DNA of 64,000 bases, taken from the NCBI RefSeq assembly GCF_041296385.1, contig NW_027184079.1:248001-312000 (forward strand), read 5' to 3'. The stretch is from Aphelocoma coerulescens (Eukaryota; Chordata; Aves; Passeriformes; Corvidae). Below, piece by piece: positions 12,425-22,201 of the stretch. The stretch's first letter is position 1. Each line of letters opens with the position of its first letter. The translations under genes were made by a program, and so were the position numbers. The notes beneath the pieces were generated by a model, which was not told where the DNA came from, made no database searches, and worked only from the letters and a program-made list of their open reading frames with translations.

Positions 12425-13977
12425 AGTTTAGGCCAGGAGTGGGAGAATCAATTTGCAGCCTTAGGAGAAGAAGTAGCAAAAGTTTTTAACCTTAGCAATT
12501 GCTGGCTCTGTGGAAGGCCAGGAGGATCTGAAGAGTGGCCATAGTTGGCTAGCCCAGCTGAACCTAAATGGTGGGTCAATGTGAGGGCCCACAGTGGGAT
12601 GGGATTTGGGGCCAAAGAAGGAAGTTCACGGCCACTTCATTCTTCTCCAACAGGCACTTATTGCCTAATAGGATAGGGCGTGTCTATGTAGGAAAAGGCA
12701 ATTGTCAATTGACTTTCCCTCTGGGCTTGAACAACTGGGTTTGGACCCCCAATTGCCCTCCTCCCAATTGTTCCAAATATCAAGGCAAATGCAATCAAAT
12801 ACCTGTTCGGCTCACTAACAGTAGCTGCGTAAGGCGTTCTTATCACACTTACCAAAAATATTTGGAAGCCTGTAAAGCAATGGGGAGGGACAAGGGGTTT
12901 TTTTGACCACCTGTTTTTGAGCAGTCCCCACAAAAATTCCACAAGTAGAAGACATGTTGTTTGTGATTATCAGTGGGAATGGCCACACCGGATTGGAACT
13001 CAAAGCCTTTTAGTGAGTTCTGCTCCAAATCCAACCAAGCAGCTTGCAGATGTAAATGTAGGTGGGAACCCTGTGCGGGAGCTTGGAAATGCAAATGCTG
13101 GGACCCTTATGGTGGGGCAACTCTTGTTGGAGGACCGTTAGGCCCGGGAATCCTGCTGTATTTTGAGCCACCAATTGATGACCATGGGTAGGTTCCTTTG
13201 CTAATGGAACACGGGCTTTGAAAGGACAGTATTGGATTTGTGGCCAACATGCTTAGCTCAGGTTACCTCCAAACTGGTCAGGGATATGGTATATTTAGTA
13301 GACTGTTGTTCTTTTTGCTACTACAAGTTCTGGGAAATCGCTTAGGAATCAAAATCTGTGATGATTTAATTAGAGAAAAGCAGTCAGCTGATGCAGCCCT
13401 GGCTGGAGGGAGCACCCCAAAACGGGGAAATGATGAACGGCCAACAGAACAAGTTACCCAACACGATGGACCAGCCCCTTGGAAACCTAAGGAATTAATC
13501 CCAGATGCCTGGGAACCCATTTATCATTTGAAGGAGATAATTAGGTTACAAGCTGTCTCGGAAATAATTACCAACCAGCCAGCCACAGCGCTTGACCTTT
13601 TTGCTGAGCAACCCACTTAAATGAGGAAAGCGGTATTTCAACATTGGATGGTATTAGATTATCTGTTGGCAGAAGAAGGAGGAGTTTGTGGGAAATTAAA
13701 TGACTCGAGCTGCTGTTTGCAAGCAGATGACAGCGGAAAAGTGGTCAAACAAATAACAAAGGAAATAACGTCAGCTCGTGGACCTGTCCAAATGTTGAAA
13801 GGATGGGAATGGGACATATTTTCATAGTTAACTGGCCAGCTATGGGCTAAATGAATACGATTTCTCCTCTTATATGCTATCGCAATTCTCATCTTTTTAC
13901 CATGCGTGACACCATGCTGGCTGCAGCTCTTTCAGCAGGTGCTCAAGGGGATGCCGCTAGCAGCCATGCCTACCTGA
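12425..13977 (+). pseudogene. Envelope remnant of old provirus (B1)
   Basis: The surface part is fragmentary, with cysteine-rich pieces near 12730-12900 and 12950-13190. A clear transmembrane-subunit segment follows. A 126-codon stretch (13240-13620) ends in a stop, and the next codons (13621 on) carry the conserved [12 protein letters not shown] motif followed by a CX7CC cluster, then a hydrophobic anchor near 13860-13920. A TAG at 13826-13828 interrupts the segment; in B3 the same codon is TGG. Envelope proteins of this type mediate receptor binding and membrane fusion; this copy is broken. Confidence 0.78.
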
Positions 13978-14128
13978 TCCAGAAATGACTACAAAAGGAC
14001 AGAAAAGAATGTCACTGCAAATAATAGCAAAACCCAAGAAGACTCCAGAAGAAAAAATTAAATCCATGGTAATTAAGGTTTGTAAAGACAAATACAGAGC
14101 AAATAAAAAGAGGAGGGATTAAAAGGAA

Positions 14129-14594
14129 TGAGATGGATGAGTCTTTACAAAGAGACCGTGTGAATCGGCCTGTAGACAAGGCTAGGAAGTTATGGCTAGT
14201 GAAGTAACAGAAGAAACTAGGAGTTCTCTAGAACTGTTACTAATCATCAGAGACTGTTGATTAATCAAGGCCGTGTTAAATTCCTGAACCTAGAGCAAGG
14301 CAACAAAGACTTAAGAGCATTAGGAATGGGGTTCTTTTCTTTCTTCTCGATGCCAAGAGGGGGGTGCATATTAGAGGGGGGCGCATAGAGTAGGCAGTTC
14401 CGGAAGTCTGTATCTCCCGAATACCTCAGCCAGTGGGGAAAAGGAAGAGGGTGCTGTGGCCGGGAACTTGGCATCAAAAGGGGGCTGCATCCCGCAACCG
14501 TCTGACAGACGCCATGGGAAAAGCCCCATGGACTCTCCCTGTAGTCGAAGAATGTTGCAGGACTCCTCTGTCTCCTTTTCGGATATAAACCTCA
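14129..14594 (+). repeat. 3' LTR of the B1 old provirus
   Basis: Starts TGAGATGG immediately after the purine tract and ends near CCTCA. It differs from the 5' LTR by many substitutions and small indels, consistent with age. Its downstream end abuts the CpG island. Confidence 0.72.
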
Positions 14595-14599
14595 GGCAT

Positions 14600-15535
14600 C
14601 GTGGATTAATTTTCCCTAACGGCAGCGACCTGCCGCGTGGTCTCCGTGCTCCTCTCCAGCCCCCCGGAACGTGTAAAATAGTTCCCAGCGGCTCCCACCG
14701 CGCGTTGCAGACGGCTGCGCGGCCCCGGGGCTGCCCGCAGTGCTCCCCTGCCCCGCCAGGGCTGCCCGCGGCCAGGGCCGGGGCCCTTCTCGACAGCAGC
14801 CGAGGGGCTGCGGAGCGGGCGGCTGCCGGACGATCAGCTATTTTATGCCGCGCGGTGCTGCCGCCTCCATCTAGCTCTCCATCACGCCGCCGCCCGCCGC
14901 CCGCCTGGCGCGCTCACGCTCGGCCGCGCTCGCCGCCCGCCCAGCCTTGCCGGAAGCTCTCCCGCCCGTGCTGTGCCCCGGCTCCGCCGGCAGCTCGGCA
15001 GGGCCCGGCCGCACGCGTGCTGCGTGGCTCGGAGCAGCCGCGTTGCGCCGCAGGCGACGGGGAAGGCGGGGCGGGCCGGCGCCATCGTGGTAGCGCGAGG
15101 AGAGGAGCGCCCGGGCGGGGCGGCGAGCGGCGCGGCGGTGAGTGCTTCTGCTTCCTGTCGCTCGGCGGCCGCCCACGGCAGGTGCCGTGTGACCCCGCGG
15201 AGCGGCGGGGCCGGCCGGGCGGTGCGCGGCGAGGCTTTCGGCCAGCGGCGGCCACAGCGAGAGGCTGCTGGCACTGCCCGTGCCGGTGGAGAGAGCGGGG
15301 ATCCGAGGCCGGCCTTCCCCGGGCGACGAGGGGAGGCCGCCTTTGCCGCGCTGCCCTCCGTGCAGCATGTGGCCGATTCCGGCGAACCCGGGGTCTCCGC
15401 AGCGGCGCGGGCGGGAGGGAGTGGGGAGCGCGCTCGGTGCCGTGCCGGCCGCTCCCGGCCAGCGCTGCGCTGCGCCGAGGCGTTTTCCCGCCCGTCCTGG
15501 GAAGGACATAAGCGACACCGTAGTTGGAGCTTAGC
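14600..15535. promoter_or_regulatory. CpG island / candidate promoter (B1)
   Basis: About 0.9 kb with very high G+C and dense CpG, in sharp contrast to the AT-rich surroundings. It includes GC-box-like GGGGCGG motifs (about 15068-15078 and 15113-15123). Splice-donor-like sites face both ways: GCGGCGGTGAGTGC on plus near 15132-15145, and GAGCGTGAGCGC on minus near 14905-14925. A minus-strand ATG at about 15085-15087 sits in a strong initiation context (A at -3, G at +4) and opens an Arg-rich, acid-poor frame of more than 80 codons before the minus donor. A 30-bp segment present in B2 and B3 is deleted near 14770. No gene name can be assigned. Confidence 0.65.
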
Positions 15536-15558
15536 TGTCAGGGGGAACAACTTCTCTC

Positions 15559-16216
15559 TGTGAAAAACGAAGTTCACTCTCCTGTGAGAATTTAAAGGGG
15601 TTTAATATAAAGACAATAAGAGACACATCAAATAAAGCAACGGGGTAACAGCCAGTTGCCTTGGCGCTCTGCCAAGAGCACACCTGATGCCAGAGGTCAG
15701 TCCTTTTTATACCGTTTTTACTGTCTGTTCTTTATTCATATTAAAACTTTTCCTGGAGCTGTTCTGCATGGCCACTCCTTGGTTCCGCCTTTTTAGAGCG
15801 TGCCTAGTCTTCTGCCTTGTGGTTTTATTTCTCTTGATTCTTGGGGTTGGGCCCGCTAGGCAAGAGTCGATGGTAGGGTGGATTTCTTAATTCTCCAGAC
15901 AGTCAGGGCTGATTGCAGCTTTGGGCCTCTTCGTCTCTCCGGGCAGAGTGGTGATAAAATCTCCCGGACTCTCCTGGCCGCCCGTTCTCCGGGCGGAGTA
16001 GCCTTTGGGCCCTTTTGCTCCCTAGACAAAGTGTTGATTAGCAGCTTTTCGGGCCTCATCCTCTGTTCGTTTGGAGGTTATCTTACGTGCTCACACTTGC
16101 TAACATTCTTGCTAAAAAGAGAGAAAACTACATCCACACAGCAGAAAGCATTTCTAACGTTATATAATATCTACTTTATACTTTGCGAGAAGCTAATATA
16201 ATATATGTTTATAACA
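15559..16216 (-). repeat. 3' LTR of provirus S
   Basis: 658 bp, bounded by TGTTATAAAC and TTTTTCACA when read on the minus strand. A TATA box (TATAAAAA) lies at 15704-15711 and AATAAA/ATTAAA-type polyadenylation signals lie within 15600-15740. It is preceded by the polypurine tract. It contains a 4-bp GAGA insertion and about two dozen substitutions relative to the 5' LTR. Confidence 0.92.
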
Positions 16217-16218
16217 AT

Positions 16219-16228
16219 CCCCCCTTTT
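16219..16228 (-). promoter_or_regulatory. Polypurine tract of provirus S
   Basis: Read on the minus strand it is AAAAGGGGGG, two bases before the 3' LTR. It primes plus-strand DNA synthesis in retroviruses. Confidence 0.85.
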
Positions 16229-16233
16229 CTATT

Positions 16234-18112
16234 TTATAAATCATTTGGCTTGAGCAATAATTCTTTTTTCTTGGCTTCTAATGTCTGTTCGTTCTTTTCA
16301 CAGATCAATTTGGCTTCTTCAAGAGGGTCTTTTGTATCACTTTGTCTTTTTAATACCATAATTTTTTGTGCTGTTCCAGACATAGCCAACTTTGGGTCAG
16401 TAGGCATTGCCACAACTTGCATGCCTTGAACTATGCTGGTGATTAGCCGAATAAAGCAGGGGATCAAGCAAGGGAGAAATATTAGACTAGCTGTAGCACA
16501 TAAGAGGAAGAAACCTAGCTTCTTCCACCATTCTTTCCCCAATATGCCATCCCACCAGTTAGCAGACATCATTGATTCCCATTTTTGGACTGGTACATGG
16601 GCTATTTTTCTGATTTGGTTGGCCATATCTAGAACGGCATCCCCATTGTCATCAATTTTTAAACAACAGTCCGATGTATTGAACTTCCTGCACACACCGC
16701 CTTCTTCGGCCAGTAAATAGTCTAAAGCCAGCCTATTTTGATGTATTGCAGCTCTGGTTTGGCGTTGCTGGCTGACTATTAATTCCATAGCCCCAGCTGT
16801 TTCATTGGTTATGATTTCTACAAGAGCTTGGAGTCTGATGATACGATTCAGCATGTAAATTGGGGTCTGATATCCCCAACTTCCATCTTGTGCTTAGGTA
16901 GCTGGCCCATCTGTTTCTAATATTCGTTCAGGGGGCCATTCCTCATCTTTCCATTTTTGGAATCCTCCAATTAAATCTCTTTTCTTTCTTTTGAAGTCTT
17001 CATAGAGAGGTATACCTAATTGATCTCCCACTGGTTCTGGGAAAAGGAAAAACCCTGGTTGAATGATTCTTAGTGTACAACTCCCTTTCCAATGTGAAGG
17101 GAGTCTTGGGGATGCCCTTTTCCCACATATCCAAAAGAAGCCATCTGGTGCTTTCCAATAATCACCTTCTTGTTGATTTATATTCTCCCCAAATTTGGCT
17201 ATTTCTGGGATTCCAAAATAAGGATTTTTCCTCGTGTCATTACACTGAAAGAGTCCAACTTCATGATCATATACACAGTCTTTTCCTTTTTTCTGGGCTC
17301 AATACCAAGTTGGTTTTTCTGGGACCCACCACCTTGAAGTTTTGTTACTCACTTTATAGCTTTTACAGGGAGTGTTTCCTACTTCATTAAGAAAGTTTAT
17401 CCCAGTTCGCCAGAGGCATTCTTCCCCTATCACTGTTGAACTTAAAATCCACCCCTCAGGTCGGTTCCCCCCTCTTATATTTGTCCGGTTCCATTTAAGG
17501 AGTTCTACCGGGCCTACGCTGCTACCTTTCCGTGGCCATTCTTCTGTCATTAAAGCTCCTCCACAGACCCAACAGTTGGTTATGTTAAGTTCTTTACCTA
17601 TCCTCTCCCCCAATTCCACAAACAGGTTTTTTCCTAACCTTGGGGTTTTTTCCTCTTTGTTGTTTGAGCTTTGCATACAGGTCCTGGCGTGGTGAGGTGA
17701 ATATAGGGCGAGGTTGCTGTGCTGGCTTTGTATCTTTACTTACCACTTGCTCTTTTACCAAATCTTGGACTGTTCCCCTGGTGGCAGCTGTGGAGCAAAT
17801 CTATTTTTCTCCTTTTGGACAATTGCTTCTTAGTCTGTTTCCACTTGTTCCTAAATTTTCTGTAATCCAATATTTTTCTCCTTTATGCATGCAAATACCT
17901 AATTTGGATGAGTCATAACAGTGACTGTTGGTATGGGTATGAGTAATAAGAAAGAAGCCCCGGTGTCTTTCCATGTAGAGCTTTCGATAGCATTTGTAAC
18001 ATGGTCTTGCCGGTGTCCCAAAAGGGACCAGGAGAAGTGACAAAAGAAGGAATAACAGAGGTCCGGCATGGCTTATACTCCCACCTCCCTTGCCTATGAG
18101 GTTGCAACCCAT
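16234..18112 (-). pseudogene. env: env of provirus S (SU and TM), broken
   Basis: Reading begins near 18112. A hydrophobic signal segment lies near 18040-18065, followed by a cysteine-rich surface domain. A CWVC motif (CXXC type, used in gammaretroviral SU for disulfide exchange with TM) lies near 17560-17575, and a basic RKKR cleavage site near 16978-16992. TM carries [12 protein letters not shown] followed by CX7CC (one residue longer than the usual CX6CC), a hydrophobic anchor near 16440-16510 and a long charged tail ending at 16234. Breaks are a TAG at 17801-17803, a frameshift near 17640-17690, a TGA at 17299-17301 and a TAA at 16894-16896. No strongly hydrophobic fusion peptide is obvious directly after RKKR. 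The TM alone is open for 206 codons (16854-16234). Confidence 0.88.
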
Positions 18113-18689
18113 AGCAGGTGTATTGGATCTTCTCGGTGGCGAGTACAGTGGCCGACCCGGTCTTGCCCTCTATTTCCTTGTCACTTCCTTTGTAGCTTTT
18201 AGGCAAATTTCTTTTGGCACCTTTTTAACTGTAGTATCTTATCGTATCTTAGGTGTTTCCCATTCAACAGGCACTAGTAATTCCCATCTGCAGAGCAAAG
18301 TTATTGCTTTTGTTGCTTATGATTTTGTCTGGATAGGGGGTTGATTTTGTGCTTGACACCCTTTACAACTAGGGTGTCGACGGTGTGAAATGCCAATTTC
18401 CCTCTAGATTAATTACTTATATTTGACGTGGTTGGCATGCCCCGTGTTAGAATGATTCAAACAGGGTATATGATGTGGCACTGATGGAAGTTGTGATTCT
18501 CCCCCTTCTTAATACAAATCACAGGCTAGAATCAGGACATGAGAGTTCCCTGTTTGATCCAGTCCCAACCCTTCCTGTTTGAAGTGAGAATATTCTTCTC
18601 CACGATGTCCCAGAATTTGTCCAGGGGCCACTGATATAAATTTGGCTTTTACTTCTCAGTTAGGTGTGATTCTTTGCATATCCCTTGGA

Positions 18690-21600
18690 TTATTTAGATT
18701 GTTCTAGCTCATTGCCACCTGGTCTCCGTTTAAGAATCAATTTGGTATCACCTGGTTTGGATATTACAGTCCACTCTTCAGGTTCTTTTACAGGTCCTTT
18801 GATTCTGCTGGCATGGATCTACCCTCGTTCCTTGGTCTGGATTGCGGCCTCAGTCATCAGCAGTACCTGAAAAGGACCCTCCCATTGTGGAGTCAAAGAT
18901 TGTTCTTTCCATGTTTTTACTAGTACCCATTCCCCTGAATGGATATTATGAATTTTGAACTCCAAAGCTGTGGTTTGAGGGATCATTCCTTTCAGCCGCA
19001 AATTTTCAAGTGTTCTGGCAATTGCGGTGACATATTTTTTGACACTTACTTCTCCTACTTCATAAGTGGCTGTTTCATGTTGAGCAGTAAGGAAGGGTAA
19101 TCCGAACATCATCTCATAAGGAGACACTCCCAGGTCTGACCTGGGCTGTGTTCGGCCTCTCAACAGAGCCAAAGGTAAGCATTTTACCCATGACATTTGA
19201 GTTTCAATCATTAATTTTGTTAAAGTTTTTTTCAAAGTCTGGTTCACTCTTTCTACTTGGCCTGAACTTTGTGGGTGCCAGGGGGTATGTAATTCCCATT
19301 TTATTCCCAAGGCTTGAGTTATTTGTTGTAAGACTTTGGATGTAAAATGTGTTCTTCTATCTGAGTTTATTTTATTAACCATTCCATATCTGGGAATAAT
19401 TTGTTCCAGAAGGGTTTTGCATACTATGTTAGCTGTAGCTCTAGTAGCAGGAACTGCTTCTACCCAACAAGTTAGGTGGTCTGCTATTACTAATAGGAAC
19501 TTCCATCTCTGTATTTGAGGAAGTTTAGTGAAATCTACTTGGATACTTTGGAATGGTCGCAGAGCTAACTCACGGCCTCCTAATGTTGTTTTTCTCATTA
19601 TTTTCCTAGTCACTCTTTGGCAAGTTCTACAGTTCCCAGTTATTTGTTTTGCTACCCCAAAGATTCCAATACACCCATAATTTTTTAGAAAATGATCACA
19701 CAAGCTAGCTTGAGTACCCCAATGAGTTTTTTGATGCATATCTTCTAATATTCTCTTAGTGAGTGGCTTATTAAGTAACTGTCTCCCATCAGGAAGTTTC
19801 CGTTTTCCAGATTGATCTTGTTCTCCCCCTATCTTAAATAATTCTTTTTCTTCTTCTTTACTAAATTTGGGGATTTCCAATTCTCCCCTTTCTGGGGTCA
19901 GGATTAACAGAATTGGTTCAGTCCCATTTTCTGCTGCATCTTTGGCTTCTTGGTCTGCTAGGTTATTCCCTCTTATTTCTGGGGTCATCCCTTCTTGGTG
20001 TCCTTTGATATGCACTACGGCTATTTCTTCAGGCAATTTTAATGCTTCCAACACTTCTGAAATCAGGCCTTCATGTATCAGTTCTTTCCCCTTTGAATTT
20101 AGTAAACCCCTTTCTTCCCAGATCTTTCCAAAGGTATGTACTTTGAATCAGTATAGACGGTCCCCTTTTTGTGTGCTAAATGCTCCAGTGCTCTCTTTAG
20201 AGCGTATAATTCACAAGACTGCGCCGACCAATTTGAAGGTAGTTTTCCTTTTTCGATGGCCTGCATATTTATCCCATCGACTAAGGCATATCTTGACATT
20301 CTTTTTCCTTGCAAGCATCTGGATGAACCATCCACATATATTCTTTCCTCTTCTAAGAGGGCTTGTTCAGCTAGATCTTCTCGAACTTTTGTTTGGTATT
20401 GAGTAATTTCTAAGCAATCATGTGCCAGGTCATCTTTTGGTTCTCCATACAGGAATTGGGCCGGATTGAGGCTTTTGCTTGCTTCTATAGTTAGATCATT
20501 ACTGTCAATCAGAATTGCTTCATATTTTAATAGCCTGGAGTCTGTTAACCATTTTTCAGCTTTTTGATTTAGCACATTTCGGACCGCATGGGGTGTGTAT
20601 ACAATCAGTTTACTTCCAAAGGTGAGCTTACGGCTCTCCTCCACCAAAATAGCGGTAGCTGCTATGGCTTGAATGCATACTGGCCAGCCACGGCTTACTG
20701 GGTCCAATAGTTTAGCTAAATAAGCTATTGGTCTTCTCACCCCTCCCCATTCCCGGACTAATACACCATGAGCTACTCCATTTTCTGCATTCACATATAA
20801 ATGAAAGGGTTTTTCTAGTGAGGGTAAGCTTAGGGCTGGTACCGAGGCTAGTTTCAACTTCAGTTTTTCTAATTTATTATCATCATCATCTTTGGTCCAT
20901 TGTATATTGTCTCCCCCTGTTAATTTTTCATATAAAAATTTTACTGCTTGTGTATATCTTTCAATCCATAATCTGCAATATCCCAGTAGCCCCAGCAGTC
21001 TCCTAACCTCCTTTTTTGAAGAGGGAGGAGGGAGGGATAAAATCCCTGTAATTGTTTCAGGACTTAGTTGTCAGCTACCTTTGCTTATCAGGTGGCCGAG
21101 ATATTTTACTTCTGATTCCACAAACTGTAATTTCCTTTTTGATGCCTTTAGTCCCTTTTTCCCAAGAAAATTTAGAAGCTTTATGGTAGCTCCTTTAACT
21201 TTCATTTCATCTTCTCCTGATATTAGAAGGTCATCTCCATATTGGATAAATTGTATTCCTGGGGGAGTGGGGAAGGTTTGTAGTATTTCTCCCAAGGCTT
21301 GCCCAAATAAATTTGGGGCCTCACAATAGCCCTGTGGCAGTTTAGTCCACCTCAACTGGTTCTTTTTCCCTGTGTTTGGATCTTCCCATTCAAAGGCAAA
21401 AATATTTCGGCTTTCCTCTGCCAGTGGGCAGGCCCAAAAGGCATTTTTAAGATCTACCACACTAAACCACTGATGTTGAGGTGGAATTTTGCTTAAAAGA
21501 GTGCAGGGATTAGGAACCATAGGGTAGCAGGCCCGTGTTCTTTTGTTTACTTCTCTTAAATCTTGCACTAATTTATAATTTCCATCAGATTTCTTTACTG

Positions 21601-22198
21601 GGAGAATAGGGCTATTATGAGGGGATTTACAAGGTTCTAGTGTCCCATCCTTTATTAATTCTTCTATCACTGGTTTTAAGCCTTTTCTCCCTTCTAAAGA
21701 TATAGGGTACTGATGTACACAAATGGGACCTTCTTCTTTTTCAATTGTGACCCTTATGGGGTCAAGATCTAGTCCACCCCTATTCCCTTCCCTAGCCCAA
21801 ACCTCTCTGTTAATTTTGCTTTCATCTTCTTGGCTAAGTTTAAACACTTTGGCCGTCATTTTCCCTTCTTCTGGTATGACTCCAATCCCCAGTTGGATTT
21901 GTAAATCCCTTCCCAATAAATTGGTGCCAGCCTCAGGAGCTAACAAAGCATCCCCTATCCCTATTTTTGTTTCCCCTTCAATAACCACATCTTTAACGAC
22001 AGAGACCTTAAATCCTTCCCCCTTTGCTCCTGTTACTTTTACCATATCATTACTCCCTTTTGGAATATTCATCACACAAGTCTTTTCTGCCCCAGTGTCA
22101 ACTATAAATTCCAATACTTCCTCTTCGGGGCCTACTTTTAAAGTTATCAAAGGCTCCAGATGGTATTTATCCCCCCAAAAATAGAGCCCATGATTTCC
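18690..22198 (-). pseudogene. pol: pol of provirus S (PR-RT-RNase H-IN), broken
   Basis: Pol follows gag in the same frame after a single TAG (22199-22201). The protease has the DTGA active site near 22110. Reverse transcriptase has YGDD near 21229-21240. RNase H carries Asp, Glu and Asp in DGSS, CELYAL and TDSKY contexts (20140-20330). Integrase has its HH/CC zinc residues (19600-19760) and a DDE set in VDFTKLP, NSDRRTHF and GQVERVNQ contexts (19250-19560). Breaks are a TGA at 21071-21073, a one-base frameshift near 20130 inside RNase H, and a TAG at 18819-18821 near the end of integrase. Length and order match gammaretroviral pol. Confidence 0.9.
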
Positions 22199-22201
22199 CT
22201 A
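22199..22201 (-). other. gag-pol UAG readthrough codon
   Basis: The codon TAG separates the zinc-knuckle part of gag from the protease, with both in one frame and GGA following. Gammaretroviruses use suppression of exactly this codon to make Gag-Pol. This stop is therefore probably original and not a decay mutation, unlike the TGA codons elsewhere. Confidence 0.8.

Larger units (their letters stand above)
10485..14594 (+). mobile_element. Old gammaretrovirus-like provirus, internally deleted (B1)
   Basis: Two related LTRs (10485-10933 and 14129-14594) flank 3.2 kb in which integrase and env remnants are readable. Gag, protease and RT are missing. A purine-rich tract (AAAAAGAGGAGGGA) at about 14105-14118 precedes the 3' LTR, as expected of a polypurine tract. 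The TM part resembles that of provirus S, so the two belong to related lineages; this copy is the more decayed and probably older. Confidence 0.8.
1..15558. repeat. Palindrome II, left arm (blocks P1 + B1)
   Basis: This block is the inverted copy of 32642-49617. Within B, positions x and about 48227-x correspond (48226-48228 with small indels). In the outer part of P1 the sum becomes 49618, because P2 carries one extra 1391-bp unit. The arm continues past provirus S into 25651-26360. Differences from the other arm include a 30-bp deletion near 14770, a shorter TG run and scattered substitutions. The left edge of the window truncates it. Confidence 0.95.

Noticed and set aside
10485..14594. 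Target-site duplication for the old B provirus
   Set aside because: The flanks read GGAG and GGCA, which do not match convincingly, and the LTR ends are uncertain.
14456..15577. Long ORFs (up to 385 codons in the copies) across the CpG island, on both strands and in several frames
   Set aside because: Very high G+C removes stop codons from every frame. Overlapping frames are open at once and run from LTR sequence into the island. Only the shorter frame with a strong ATG and a donor-like site was kept, as part of the island.
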